DNA of 64,000 nucleotides, from the NCBI GenBank assembly GCA_002347645.1, contig DDYF01000060.1, forward strand, positions 22,515 through 86,514, written 5' to 3'. The notes below the pieces were generated by a model. It made no database searches and was not told the DNA's origin. It worked only from the letters and a program-made list of their open reading frames with translations. This document shows, one piece after another, positions 46,947-61,890 of this stretch. Source of the stretch: Thermoleophilia bacterium UBA2241 (GTDB lineage: Bacteria > Actinomycetota > Thermoleophilia > UBA2241). A program made the translations under genes and the position numbers. The first letter of the stretch is position 1. The number at the start of each line of letters is the position of its first letter.

Positions 46947-48277
46947 AGAAGGTCCTGGTCCTCGGCGCGGGCATGGTGTCGCGCCCGCTGGTGCGGTACC
47001 TGCTCGACCACGGGGGCATCGAGGTCACGGTCGCCACGCGGACCGTTGCCAAGGCGCAGGCGGTGCTCGAAGGGCACGAGCGCGGAGCGGCCGTCGCCCT
47101 CGACGCGCGCGACGACGAGCGGGTACGCCGCCTCGTCGCGGCGGCCGACCTGACCGTGAGCCTGCTGCCGCCGGCGATGCACGTCGCCGTCGCGAAGCAC
47201 GCCCTCGAGGCGCGGCGGCACTTCCTGACGACCTCGTACGTGAGTCCGGAGATGAAGGCGCTGGACGGCGCCGTGCGCGAGGCGGGCCTCACCTTCCTGA
47301 ACGAGGTCGGTCTCGACCCCGGCATCGACCACATGTCTGCTCTGCGCATCATCCACGGCATCCAGGGCCGTGGCGGCAAGGTCGTCTCGTTCCGCTCCTA
47401 CTGCGGCGCGCTGCCGGCGCCCGAGGCCGACACCAACCCGTGGGGCTACAAGTTCTCCTGGGCACCGCGAGGGGTGATCCTCGCGGGGCGCAACAGCGCG
47501 CGCTACCTCGAGGACGGCGAGGAGCGGACGCTCCCCGGCGAGCGTCTCTTCTCGCGCCACTGGCTGGTCGACGTGAAGGGCTTCGGCGAGTTCGAGGCCT
47601 ACTACAACCGCGACTCCATGCCCTACGTCGAGACGTATGGGCTGGCCGGCGTGCGCGACATGTTCCGCGCCACCCTGCGGTACCCCGGGTGGAGCCACAC
47701 CATGCAGAAGCTCGCCGACCTGGGGTACTTCGACCTCGGCGACCTCGCTGAACCTCCCGTCACGTACGCCGGTCTGACCGCGCTGCTGGCTCAGGTGGCG
47801 GCCGGCGACGACCTGGCCGCGAGGGTGGCCGAGGTCCTCGACGTCGACCCGTCGTCGGAGGCGATCACGCGCATGTCGTGGCTCGGCCTGCTCACCGGCG
47901 ACCCGATCCCGTGGGACGACCTCCCGACCCGTTCGCCGCTCGACGCGCTCGCCTCGCGCATGCTCGCGTTGATGCCGCTCGAGAAGGGCGAACGCGACCT
48001 CTGCGTCATGCAGCACGAGATCATCGGCGAGTACGCCTCCGGGACGCGCGAGACGGTCACGTCGACCCTCGTGTCCTTCGGCGAACCGGACGGCGATTCG
48101 GCCATCGCGCGGACCGTCGGGCTGCCGGCCGCGATCGGCGCAGCGATGGTCCTCGACGGCCGCATCGACGAGCCCGGCGTCTTGATCCCGGTCGCCCCGG
48201 CGGTCTACGACCCCATCCTCGACGAGCTCGCCGCCTCCGCCGGGGTGGTCTTTCGCGAGCGCGCCACCGTGGTCTGA
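46943..48277 (+). CDS. Saccharopine dehydrogenase (glutamate-forming)
   Basis: 444 aa, equivalent to the SDH half of AASS. VLVLGAGMVSRPLVRYL, TVSLLPPAMHVAVAK, TTSYVSPEMKAL (96-107), NEVGLDPGIDHM and SYCGALPAPEADTNPWGYKFSW (in parts) are nearly the eukaryotic sequence. It oxidises saccharopine to glutamate and 2-aminoadipate semialdehyde with NAD+. ATG 46943 overlaps the stop of the divergent copy; the longer frame upstream of it is a shadow. Confidence 0.9.
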   Translation: MKKVLVLGAGMVSRPLVRYLLDHGGIEVTVATRTVAKAQAVLEGHERGAAVALDARDDERVRRLVAAADLTVSLLPPAMHVAVAKHALEARRHFLTTSYVSPEMKALDGAVREAGLTFLNEVGLDPGIDHMSALRIIHGIQGRGGKVVSFRSYCGALPAPEADTNPWGYKFSWAPRGVILAGRNSARYLEDGEERTLPGERLFSRHWLVDVKGFGEFEAYYNRDSMPYVETYGLAGVRDMFRATLRYPGWSHTMQKLADLGYFDLGDLAEPPVTYAGLTALLAQVAAGDDLAARVAEVLDVDPSSEAITRMSWLGLLTGDPIPWDDLPTRSPLDALASRMLALMPLEKGERDLCVMQHEIIGEYASGTRETVTSTLVSFGEPDGDSAIARTVGLPAAIGAAMVLDGRIDEPGVLIPVAPAVYDPILDELAASAGVVFRERATVV

Positions 48278-48291
48278 CCAGGGCGCGGTGG

Positions 48292-48297
48292 TACAAT
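48292..48297 (+). promoter_or_regulatory. Extended -10 box upstream of tRNA-Gln
   Basis: TACAAT preceded by GTGG (TGn-type extension), no clear -35. The transcript would start near 48304, and its first part contains a 7-bp hairpin CCGCGGC/GCCGCGG (48314-48331). Confidence 0.5.
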
Positions 48298-48358
48298 CAC
48301 CTGCCGCGCGCGGCCGCGGCGTGTGCCGCGGGGCCGCCCCGGCGCGACGAGAGCACGG

Positions 48359-48433
48359 TGGGGCGTAGCCAAGTGGTAAGGCACCGGGTTTTGGTCCCGG
48401 CATCCGGAGGTTCGAATCCTCCCGCCCCAGCCA
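48359..48433 (+). tRNA. tRNA-Gln (anticodon TTG)
   Basis: Acceptor stem TGGGGCG (48359-48365) pairs with CGCCCCA (48423-48429), discriminator G, and CCA is encoded (48431-48433). The anticodon stem CCGGG/CCCGG encloses TTTTGGT, so the anticodon is TTG. The T arm contains GTTCGAATC. It lies between the saccharopine operon and glmU; no glutaminyl-tRNA synthetase or gatCAB gene is in the window. Confidence 0.97.
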
Positions 48434-48479
48434 CCGCCCTCGCCGCGCACACACTCTGGGCAACGACACAGGTGGGCAC

Positions 48480-49901
48480 ATGGCCGACGAGGTGAGCACC
48501 GAGTCCAGCAGGTTGGCGATCGTCATCCTCGCCGCGGGCCTCGGCACGCGGATGAAGTCGGACGTGCCCAAGGTGCTGCACGAGGTGTGTGGCCGGCCGA
48601 TGCTCGCCTATGTCATGGACGCAGCTCTCGGCCTCTCACCCGAGCGTATCGTGGTTGTCACCGGCCCCGAGCAGGACGCCATCCCCGAGATCCTTCCCTC
48701 GGGCTGCGAGCGCGCCATCCAGACGGAGCGTCGCGGTACCGGCGACGCCGTGCGTGCCGGCCTCGAACCTCTGGTCGGCTTCGCCGGTGACGTCGTCGTT
48801 CTCATGGGCGACGCGCCGCTCGTCGACGGGCCGTTCGTGAGCGGCCTCGTCGCCGCCCACCGCGCGGCGGGTTCGCGCGCGACTGTGGCCACGGCCGTCC
48901 TCGACGAGCCGGGGCACTACGGGCGTGTGGTCCGTGCCGCCGGCGGGGGTGTCGAGCGCATCGTCGAGGCGCGCGACACGTCGCCCGACGAGCTCGCGCT
49001 CACCGAGGTGAACACCGGCTTCTACGTGTTCGACGCGACGCTCCTTCGCGGCATCCTGCCGCGCCTGCGGCCCGACAACACCCAGGGCGAGCTCTACCTC
49101 ACCGACGCCGTGCACCTGGCGATCGCCGACGGGGTGCCGGTGACGGGCTTCGTCGTCGCCGACGCCGAGGTGATGCTGGCCATCAACTCCCGGGTGGAGC
49201 TGGCCGACGTGAACGCGATCATGCGCCGGCGCCTGCTCAGGCGACTGATGCTCGCCGGCGTCACCGTCGAGGACCCGCAGACCACCTACGTCGACTGGGG
49301 CGTCGAGGTGGGGCGCGACACCGTCGTGCTGGCCGACACACACCTGCTGGGGCGCACGACGGTCGGCGCGGCGTGTGAGATCGGCCCCGGTTCCTTCCTG
49401 CGCAACGCGTTCGTCGGTGACCGGGCGAGCGTGGCGCGCTCGCACCTCGTGGACTGCGTGGTCGGCTCGGGCTGCTCGGTCGGCCCGTTCGCCTCGATCC
49501 GTCCCAACACGGTGCTGGCCGAGGGCGCCCGTGCGGGTACCTTCGTCGAGATCAAGAACAGCCGTATCGGCGAGGGGAGCAGGGTGCCGCACCTGAGCTA
49601 CGTCGGCGACGCCGTCGTGGGCCGCAACAGCAACATCGCGGCGGGCAACATCACCGCCAACTACGACGGCGACGAGAAGCACCCGACGACGATCGGCAAC
49701 GACGTGCGCACCGGAAGCGACACGACCTTCGTGGCGCCGGTCACCGTCGGCGACGGCGCCTACACGGCGGCCGGCTCGGTGATCACCGAGGACATCCCGG
49801 CGGGCGCGCTCGGCGTAGCGCGTGCCCGGCAGCAGAATCTGCCGGGGTACGCCCAGCGCCGTAGCGCCCGCCACCGGGAGCCGCAGGAAGGGCAGAGCTG
49901 A
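48480..49901 (+). CDS. glmU: Bifunctional UDP-GlcNAc pyrophosphorylase / glucosamine-1-phosphate acetyltransferase
   Basis: Makes UDP-GlcNAc for peptidoglycan, 473 aa. N-terminal uridyltransferase: ILAAGLGTRMKSDVPKVLHEV, RGTGDAV and MGDAPL. From about residue 255 the left-handed beta-helix of hexapeptide repeats runs to the acetyltransferase active site (NSNIAAGNITANYDGDEKH). ATG follows AGGTGGG by 4 nt. Followed by prs, as in many Gram-positive-type genomes. Confidence 0.97.
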   Translation: MADEVSTESSRLAIVILAAGLGTRMKSDVPKVLHEVCGRPMLAYVMDAALGLSPERIVVVTGPEQDAIPEILPSGCERAIQTERRGTGDAVRAGLEPLVGFAGDVVVLMGDAPLVDGPFVSGLVAAHRAAGSRATVATAVLDEPGHYGRVVRAAGGGVERIVEARDTSPDELALTEVNTGFYVFDATLLRGILPRLRPDNTQGELYLTDAVHLAIADGVPVTGFVVADAEVMLAINSRVELADVNAIMRRRLLRRLMLAGVTVEDPQTTYVDWGVEVGRDTVVLADTHLLGRTTVGAACEIGPGSFLRNAFVGDRASVARSHLVDCVVGSGCSVGPFASIRPNTVLAEGARAGTFVEIKNSRIGEGSRVPHLSYVGDAVVGRNSNIAAGNITANYDGDEKHPTTIGNDVRTGSDTTFVAPVTVGDGAYTAAGSVITEDIPAGALGVARARQQNLPGYAQRRSARHREPQEGQS

Positions 49902-49930
49902 GCCCGGGCCGGCGCCGTCGCTCCCTCTGG

Positions 49931-49936
49931 TAAACT
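49931..49936 (+). promoter_or_regulatory. Extended -10 box upstream of prs
   Basis: TAAACT preceded by CTGG (TGn extension), about 38 nt before the prs GTG; no -35 match. Confidence 0.4.
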
Positions 49937-49974
49937 CACCTTTCGGTCGTCGTAACGTCGAGGAAGGGATAACC

Positions 49975-50970
49975 GTGGCCGACTCGTCCTGCTGCGTCAT
50001 CGCCACCCAGAAGCGGCTCATGCTCGTCGCGGGGCGCAGCAACCCGGCGCTCGCCGAGAAGATCGCCGACAAGCTCGACATCACGCTGGGCAAGGTGCTG
50101 CTCAAGACGTTCGCCAACGGCGAGATCTACGCGCGCTACGAAGAGAACATCCGTGGCGCCGACCTCTTCATCGTCCAGTCGCCGTCAGACCGCCTGAACG
50201 ACGAGGTCATGGAGCTCCTCATCCTCATCCAGGCCGCCAAGCTGGCCTCGGCGAGGCGCGTGACGGCCGTCACGCCGTACTACCCGTACGCGCGCCAAGA
50301 CAAGAAGAGCGCCGCTCGCGAGCCCATCACGGCGCGCCTCATGGCGACCCTGCTCGAGGCGGCCGGCGCCGACCGCGTCCTGACCATGGACCTGCACCAG
50401 GGGCAGATCCAGGGCTTCTTCGAGATCCCGGTCGACCACATGACGGCGGTGCCCATGCTCGCCGATTACTTCCGCTTCAAGGGCTTCGACCCCGCCGACC
50501 TCGTGGGCGTCTCCGCCGACGCCGGCGGCGTGAAGCTCGTCAAGCGCTTCATCAACCACCTGCCGGGCGCCGACCTCGCCGTTCTCACCAAGATGCGTCC
50601 CGAGCACAACCGCGCCGAGACGATGCACTTCATCGGCAACGTACAGGGCAAGGTCGCGATCGTGGTGGACGACATGATCGATACCGCCGGGTCGATCACC
50701 AACGCCGTCGACACGCTGTACCAGAACGGCGCCCGCGAGGTCTACGTCGTCGCGACCCACGGCATCTTCAGCCCCCCGGCGCTCGAGCGTATCGCGGCCT
50801 CGCCGGTCAAGGAGGTCGTCGTCACCGACACGCTGACCGTCGAGCTCGGCCCCGCGGACGACAAGATCAAGATCCTCAGCGTCGCCGACACGCTCGCGGC
50901 GACCATCCGGAACGTGTTCGAGGACAAGTCGGTGAGCGAGCTGTTCGCCGGCGAGAACCAGCTCTTCTAG
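49975..50970 (+). CDS. prs: Ribose-phosphate pyrophosphokinase
   Basis: Makes PRPP from ribose 5-phosphate and ATP, 331 aa. RSNPALAEKIADKL, FANGEIYARYEENIRG, the MDLHQGQIQGFF catalytic loop and the PRPP-binding VVDDMIDTAGSI are intact. GTG 49975 follows GAGGAAGGG; the longer upstream frame overlaps glmU and is not used. The rplY gene follows after 12 nt. Confidence 0.97.
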   Translation: MADSSCCVIATQKRLMLVAGRSNPALAEKIADKLDITLGKVLLKTFANGEIYARYEENIRGADLFIVQSPSDRLNDEVMELLILIQAAKLASARRVTAVTPYYPYARQDKKSAAREPITARLMATLLEAAGADRVLTMDLHQGQIQGFFEIPVDHMTAVPMLADYFRFKGFDPADLVGVSADAGGVKLVKRFINHLPGADLAVLTKMRPEHNRAETMHFIGNVQGKVAIVVDDMIDTAGSITNAVDTLYQNGAREVYVVATHGIFSPPALERIAASPVKEVVVTDTLTVELGPADDKIKILSVADTLAATIRNVFEDKSVSELFAGENQLF

Positions 50971-50982
50971 CAGGAGACCACC

Positions 50983-51648
50983 ATGGAGAAAGTCAAGCTC
51001 GTCGTGCAGCACCGCGAGGCGGCCGGCAGCCGCGCCGCCCGCAGGCTGCGCCGTGAGGGCCGCATCCCCGGCGTCATGTACGGGTACGGCAAGCCCGCGA
51101 CGCTGCTCTCGGTCGAGCCGACCGCGCTGCGCGCGGCGCTCTCGACCGGCGCCGGCACTCACGCCGTCCTCGAGGTCGTCTTCGAGGACCAGAAGAAGGT
51201 CCATCGCGCCATCGTCAAGGAGATGGAGCTCGACCGCGTCAAGCACACGGTGACGCACATCGACCTCGAGGAGGTCCGCCTCGACGAGGTCATCGAGACC
51301 AAGGTCGCGGTGCACTTCGAGGGCCTGGCCAAGGGTGTGAAGATGGGCGGCATGGTCGACGAGACGACGCGCGAGGTCACCCTCAAGGGGATCGTCACGA
51401 GCATCCCCGAGCACCTGGTGGTGGACATCAGCGAGCTGGGTATCGGTGACGCCGCGCACGTCGGCGACCTGCAGGTCCCCGAAGGGCTCGAGGTGCTGGA
51501 CGATCCCGAGACCGTGCTCTGCAGCGTCCTGCTGCCGCGTAAGGCCGAGGTCGAGGAAGAGGCCGAGGAGGGCGTCGAGGAGGCGGCCGAAGAGGCGCCT
51601 GCCGAGCCCGAGGTCATCTCGAAGCACAAGGAAGAAGAAGAGGACTGA
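50983..51648 (+). CDS. rplY: 50S ribosomal protein L25, CTC form
   Basis: 5S rRNA-binding protein with a C-terminal extension, 221 aa. The N-terminal L25 domain (REAAGSRAARRLRREGRIPGVMYG, in parts) is followed by the CTC beta domain (VHFEGLAKGVKMGGMV) and a very acidic Glu/Ala tail ending KEEEED. ATG follows AGGAG. Confidence 0.95.
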   Translation: MEKVKLVVQHREAAGSRAARRLRREGRIPGVMYGYGKPATLLSVEPTALRAALSTGAGTHAVLEVVFEDQKKVHRAIVKEMELDRVKHTVTHIDLEEVRLDEVIETKVAVHFEGLAKGVKMGGMVDETTREVTLKGIVTSIPEHLVVDISELGIGDAAHVGDLQVPEGLEVLDDPETVLCSVLLPRKAEVEEEAEEGVEEAAEEAPAEPEVISKHKEEEED

Positions 51649-51653
51649 GGCGT

Positions 51654-51694
51654 GGCGCGGGGCCGGCCGGGCGTGCGCCGGCCGGCCCCGCGCC
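51654..51694 (+). terminator. Terminator after rplY
   Basis: Perfect 17-bp stem GGCGCGGGGCCGGCCGG (51654-51670) with 51678-51694, 7-nt loop, then GCCTTT. It ends the prs-rplY unit and shows that pth starts downstream of it. Confidence 0.8.
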
Positions 51695-51735
51695 GCCTTT
51701 GCCCGCCTCTCGCCCCGACTACCACGTCACACCTC

Positions 51736-52329
51736 ATGGCCCTCCGTTCGCAGCCTCACAGGCACGCCGACCTCCTCGTCGTCGGCCTGGGCAATCCCGG
51801 ACCGGCGTACGAGAACACGCGGCACAACGCCGGCTACCTGGTCGTGCACGAGCTGGCGCGCCGGCACGGCGTCCCACGCGCGAAGCGCGGCTACGAGGGG
51901 CGCTTCGCGATGGGCCGCATCGCCGGCCGGGACGTCGCCCTGCTGCAGCCGACCACGTGGATGAACGACTCGGGCCGCAGCGTGGCCGCCGCCCTGCGTG
52001 CGCTCAAGCTGCCGCTCGAAAGATTGCTGGTCGTACACGACCACATCGACCTGCCGTTCGGCAGGCTGCGCCTCGCGCCCGGCGGCGGCTCCGGCGGGCA
52101 CAACGGCCTCAAGAGCGTCATGGGGCTGATCGGCGCCGACTTCCACCGCCTGCGGGTGGGCGTCGACCGCCCCGCGAGCTACGACCCGGACGTCGTCGCC
52201 GACTACGTCACGGCGCCCTTTGCCGAGAGCCGGACGGAGGTCGAGGAGCTGGTCGCGCGCGCGACGGACGCCGTGGAGCTCTGGATAGAGCTCGGCATGG
52301 ACGAGGCCGCGACCCGGGTCAACGGCTGA
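51736..52329 (+). CDS. pth: Peptidyl-tRNA hydrolase
   Basis: Releases tRNA from dropped peptidyl-tRNA, 197 aa. VVGLGNPGPAYENTRHNAGY contains the catalytic histidine; QPTTWMNDSG and HDHIDLPFGRLRLAPGGGSGGHNGL (in parts) supply the Asn and Asp. ATG 51736 is chosen because the only longer start (51652) lies in the terminator hairpin. Convergent with dacB; a 7-bp hairpin CGGGCCT/AGGCCCG at 52356-52374 may end both. Confidence 0.96.
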   Translation: MALRSQPHRHADLLVVGLGNPGPAYENTRHNAGYLVVHELARRHGVPRAKRGYEGRFAMGRIAGRDVALLQPTTWMNDSGRSVAAALRALKLPLERLLVVHDHIDLPFGRLRLAPGGGSGGHNGLKSVMGLIGADFHRLRVGVDRPASYDPDVVADYVTAPFAESRTEVEELVARATDAVELWIELGMDEAATRVNG

Positions 52330-52363
52330 CGCGGCGACCCTGCGGCCCTGCGGCGCGGGCCTC

Positions 52364-53701
52364 CTACAGGCCCGACTTGGCCAACGCCACCGCGATGCGG
52401 TCCTGGGCGCGGTGCGCGTACCAGGTGTTGACGGCGTCGCCGTTCATGAGCATGGCGACGATCACCCTGTGACCGGCCGCGCTCGTGACGTATCCGGAGA
52501 GGTTGCTGGCGATACGCAGGTGCCCCGTCTTGCCGCGGAAGTTGCCCTCGGCCGCGGTGTTGCGCATGCGCTTCTTGAGTGTGCCGTCACGGCCGGCGAT
52601 GGTGAGCGAACGATAGAAGGAGTCGTAGTCTCCGCGCGCGGTCATGACGCGCAGGAGCTTGACGATGCCTGCCGCCGACAGCCGGTTCTGGTAGCTCAGG
52701 CCCGAGCCGTCGGCGAGGCGGAACATCTCGTCGGTGAGCCCGAAGGCCCGCATGGTCGCGCGCGAGACGCGGAGGCCTGCGGCCGTGGTGCCTGCGGCGC
52801 GGAAGTCTTTGCCGAGGCCCTTCACCAGCGTCTCGGCGAAGAAGTTGTCGCTCTGCTTGTTCAGCGTCTTGAGCAGGGTCTTGAGCGGCGCCGACTCGAC
52901 GGTGACCGTGAGGTACGCCCCGTCGGGCACGGCGCCGCGGCGCGCCCCGCCGGTGACCTCGATGCCGGCGTCTTCGAGCGCGTCGAGGAGCCGCCGCGCC
53001 GCGTAGCGCGCGGGATTGTCGACGCGCTCGCCGTTGCGCAGACCCTCGTTGACGGAGAGCGCCGAGAGCGGGCCGCAGTCGTCCTTAAGACCCGGCTTCC
53101 AGCTCGAGACGGTACGGCGGTCATCGAACCACGTGTCGTCGCCCACGACGCGTCCCACGATCTTCGTGACCCCGATCGCCTTGAGGTGGGCCACGAACGT
53201 GAGCGGCGAGGCCGTCCTGATGTGCAGGCGGTTCTTCTGGAAGGCCGGCATGGAGAGGCTGGGGTCGCCGTAGCCCTTGACGTAGATGCTGCCCCGCACG
53301 ACGCCGATGTCGAAGGGCTGGCTCGCATACCTCGCCGGCAAGTAGAGCTCGGTCTTGAAACGGTGGTCGGGCCCCCAGCGGAACAGAGCCGTGGTGGCCG
53401 TGACGAGCTTCATGTTGGAGGCCGGGGCGAGGAGCGTCCTCGTGTTGCGCGCGTACGTGGGCCGGCGGGCGCCGTCGGTCCAGACCGAGACGGCGGTGCG
53501 CGCGCCGCCGAACCCGTTGTCGGTGAGGATGCCGGTGATACGCGCGCCGATGCCGGCGTGGGCCGGCGCGACCGCGCCGGCCCACGCCGGAGCGATGACG
53601 GCCAGCGTGAGGGCGACGAGCAGGACGAGTCGCGTGAGGGTGAGCCGGCGAAGGTGGCGCATGCGCATACCTTCGCCCTCGTGCCCGCGAGGCCTGCTCA
53701 T
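52364..53701 (-). CDS. dacB: D-alanyl-D-alanine carboxypeptidase/endopeptidase, PBP4 (peptidase S13)
   Basis: Trims peptidoglycan peptides outside the membrane, 445 aa. An N-terminal signal segment (about residues 24-48, LVLLVALTLAVIAPAWAGAV) precedes the catalytic motifs SNMK (SxxK), SDN (SxN) and KTG in the usual order for S13 enzymes. The start ATG overlaps the stop of the upstream phospholipase C-like gene (ATGA), so the two form an operon. Confidence 0.93.
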   Translation of the reverse strand: MSRPRGHEGEGMRMRHLRRLTLTRLVLLVALTLAVIAPAWAGAVAPAHAGIGARITGILTDNGFGGARTAVSVWTDGARRPTYARNTRTLLAPASNMKLVTATTALFRWGPDHRFKTELYLPARYASQPFDIGVVRGSIYVKGYGDPSLSMPAFQKNRLHIRTASPLTFVAHLKAIGVTKIVGRVVGDDTWFDDRRTVSSWKPGLKDDCGPLSALSVNEGLRNGERVDNPARYAARRLLDALEDAGIEVTGGARRGAVPDGAYLTVTVESAPLKTLLKTLNKQSDNFFAETLVKGLGKDFRAAGTTAAGLRVSRATMRAFGLTDEMFRLADGSGLSYQNRLSAAGIVKLLRVMTARGDYDSFYRSLTIAGRDGTLKKRMRNTAAEGNFRGKTGHLRIASNLSGYVTSAAGHRVIVAMLMNGDAVNTWYAHRAQDRIAVALAKSGL

Positions 53702-54423
53702 CGGGCCGCCTTGCGGACGCTGACGATGAGATCGGCGAGATCGTTGACGGCGCGGCTGAGCCCCTTGCGGGTGATGGTCTGCGTGGTCGCGTTCCAGCCG
53801 CCCGCGTTGTAGGCCCGCACGAGCTTGCCGTAGTACTGGTGGACGTACGTGGCCGCGCGGACCGCCGGCGCCCGGGCCCCTGACCGCACCTGGATGCCGT
53901 TGAAGCGCACCCAGCTGCGGTGCTCGCCCTTCTCGTCGGTCCGCGCGTTGGCGGCCTGCTCGTGCCGCGCGTGCATGCGGGCTTCGCGGGCGCTGCTGTC
54001 GGTGTGCGTCGGGTTGCAGATGTCGGCGTAGTAGTGCGAGAGCAGACCGAAAGTGTAGCTGGCCCCGCGCGGGTCGTTGGCGGCCAGCCGGCGAGCAGCG
54101 TTGACGAACAGCTTCTGGACGCGGTCGGGAGCGTCGCCGTAGGACTGCGCGCCCCAGACGTCGTAGACGTGGTGGTAGGTGTCGCGCAACTTCGTGTCGG
54201 GGTTGTCGGTGGCGCGCAGCGCGGTGCCCAGGCGGAGCCAGTCGCAGCCGCGCTTCTCGGCCAGCCGATTCGCTTCGAACAGGATCCAGTCGTGGGTGCC
54301 GAAGCCGTTACCCCCGTCGCCACCGTTGGACCACGCGCCGGCCGGCGCCGGAATGACGGCCGGGAGCCACAGCGTGACGACGGCCGCGAGCGTGGCCAGT
54401 ACGAGGCGGGAGGCCATGGTCAT
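53698..54423 (-). CDS. Secreted zinc-dependent phospholipase C / S1-P1 nuclease-like protein
   Basis: 241 aa. A signal peptide (residues 1-28, ending PAGA) is followed by a mature chain beginning WSNGG; in this family the N-terminal Trp itself binds zinc. Other ligands are visible in GTHDW, DTYHHVYD, SHYYADICNPTH and HARHE. The substrate could be phospholipid or another phosphodiester. ATG 54423 follows GGAG by 7 nt. It is translationally coupled to dacB, suggesting a role at the cell envelope. Confidence 0.85.
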   Translation of the reverse strand: MTMASRLVLATLAAVVTLWLPAVIPAPAGAWSNGGDGGNGFGTHDWILFEANRLAEKRGCDWLRLGTALRATDNPDTKLRDTYHHVYDVWGAQSYGDAPDRVQKLFVNAARRLAANDPRGASYTFGLLSHYYADICNPTHTDSSAREARMHARHEQAANARTDEKGEHRSWVRFNGIQVRSGARAPAVRAATYVHQYYGKLVRAYNAGGWNATTQTITRKGLSRAVNDLADLIVSVRKAAR

Positions 54424-54457
54424 CGGTCTGCTCCGTCGGTGTGACGCATCGCTGCCC

Positions 54458-54463
54458 ATTCTA
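54458..54463 (-). promoter_or_regulatory. -10 box of the phospholipase C-like / dacB operon
   Basis: Reads TAGAAT on the minus strand, 34 nt before the ATG. No clear -35; a 15-bp dyad lies in the place of the spacer. Confidence 0.45.
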
Positions 54464-54464
54464 T

Positions 54465-54479
54465 CGTCAGGCGCTGACG
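54465..54479. promoter_or_regulatory. 15-bp dyad between divergent promoters
   Basis: CGTCAGGCGCTGACG is a perfect inverted repeat (6-3-6), directly upstream of the minus-strand -10 box and 22 bp from the mfd -10 box. Confidence 0.45.
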
Positions 54480-54501
54480 GACCTTCGACCGGGCGAGCAG
54501 G

Positions 54502-54507
54502 TACAAT
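54502..54507 (+). promoter_or_regulatory. -10 box of mfd
   Basis: TACAAT in AGGTACAAT. The start site would be near 54514, at a CACCCCG/CGGGGTG hairpin (54513-54541) that forms the beginning of the leader. Confidence 0.45.
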
Positions 54508-54563
54508 CGCCGCACCCCGGCGGGCACGTCCCGGCGGGGTGTCGGCCATGGGCGGAGGTCCAG

Positions 54564-58199
<3,636 letters not shown>

Positions 58200-58231
58200 G
58201 TCCTGACGTCTACCCCCTGGAGAGAGACCAC

Positions 58232-59266
58232 ATGAAACGACTCGTCTTGGCCGCAGCCCTCCTCGTGCTGCTGGCCGTCGTGGTGAGCACGGCCGCCTGC
58301 GGCGGCAACGAGGTCCCCGCGGGGGCGATCGCCGCCGTCGGCGACGGCGTCGTCACCCAGGAGCAGTTCGAAGAGATTATGACCCAGGCCAAGGCCCAGT
58401 ACGCCTCGACCGAAGGCGCACCGGAGTTCCCCGAAGAGGGCACGCCGACGTACAACCAGCTGGTCGCCAGCATCGTCAACTACCTGGTGCAGAACGAGCT
58501 CATCACGCAGCAGGCGGCCGAGTTCGACGTGAACGTCACCGACGAGGAGCTCACCGAGCGCCTCGCGCAGGTCACCGAGTCCGTGGGCGGCGAGAAGAAG
58601 CTCAACCAGCTGCTCAAGCAGCAGAGCGTGACCATGGAACAGCTCAAGGAGCAGCTCCGCGCCTCGATGCTGGCCGACGAGGTCAAGCAGAAGGTCATGG
58701 AAGACGTCGAGATCAGCGACGAGAAGATCAAGGAGTACTTCGAGAACCCCGACAACGCCGCGCAGTTCCAGCAGGCCGAGACGCGCGACACGCGCCACAT
58801 CCTCACCGAGACCAAGGAGCAGGCCGCAGAGGCCCGCGCGCTGCTGGCGGCGGACTCCAGTGACGAGAACTGGAAGAAGGTCGCCAAGGAGTACTCGACC
58901 GACCCGGGCTCCAAGGAATCGGGCGGGTCGCTCGGCGCCGTCTCGCAGGGCCAGATGGTCGCGGGGTTCGAGAAGGCCACGTGGAAGCTCGACGTGGACG
59001 ACATCTCGCAGCCCGTCAAGACGCAGTTCGGCTGGCACGTCATCCAGGTCACGAAGATCACCGAGGCCACGAAGCAGACCCTCGAAGAGGCCAAGGAGAC
59101 CATCCGCCAGATGCTCCTCTACCAGGAGCAGTCGACCGCCTGGACCGACTGGTTCGAGCAGGCCAAGAAGGACGCCGACATCGTGTACGCGGACGGTTTC
59201 AACCCCGACAAGCTGACGGTCGCCCCATCTCCCGAGGCGTCGCCCAGCGCGACCGCGACCGAGTAG
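58232..59266 (+). CDS. Parvulin-type peptidyl-prolyl isomerase lipoprotein (PrsA/SurA-like)
   Basis: Extracytoplasmic folding factor, 344 aa. A signal sequence ends at STAACGG, close to a lipobox with the lipid-modified Cys near residue 25. A SurA-like N-domain is followed by a parvulin domain at about residues 185-280 (DTRHILTETKEQAAEA, GSKESGGSLGAVSQGQMV, TQFGWHVIQV). ATG 58232 is 6 nt from GGAGAGA. Its likely -10 (TATTAT, 58175-58180) lies inside the end of mfd. Confidence 0.92.
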   Translation: MKRLVLAAALLVLLAVVVSTAACGGNEVPAGAIAAVGDGVVTQEQFEEIMTQAKAQYASTEGAPEFPEEGTPTYNQLVASIVNYLVQNELITQQAAEFDVNVTDEELTERLAQVTESVGGEKKLNQLLKQQSVTMEQLKEQLRASMLADEVKQKVMEDVEISDEKIKEYFENPDNAAQFQQAETRDTRHILTETKEQAAEARALLAADSSDENWKKVAKEYSTDPGSKESGGSLGAVSQGQMVAGFEKATWKLDVDDISQPVKTQFGWHVIQVTKITEATKQTLEEAKETIRQMLLYQEQSTAWTDWFEQAKKDADIVYADGFNPDKLTVAPSPEASPSATATE

Positions 59267-59308
59267 ACCCTGCGTGAACGGCCGGCCCTCCCGTCCCGTG
59301 CGACAGGG

Positions 59309-61827
<2,519 letters not shown>

Positions 61828-61890
61828 GGGAGAAGGACGGCTCGAGCGGGTACCCTAGGGCACGACCAGAGCCCCGAAGGAGTCGTCACG

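Noticed and set aside
51652..51735. GTG 51652 as the start of pth
   Set aside because: It lies at the base of the rplY terminator and would add a Pro/Arg-rich stretch not seen in the family.
54441..54563. ATG-like start of mfd at 54441
   Set aside because: It is upstream of the likely -10 box and has no ribosome binding site; GTG 54564 has both in place.
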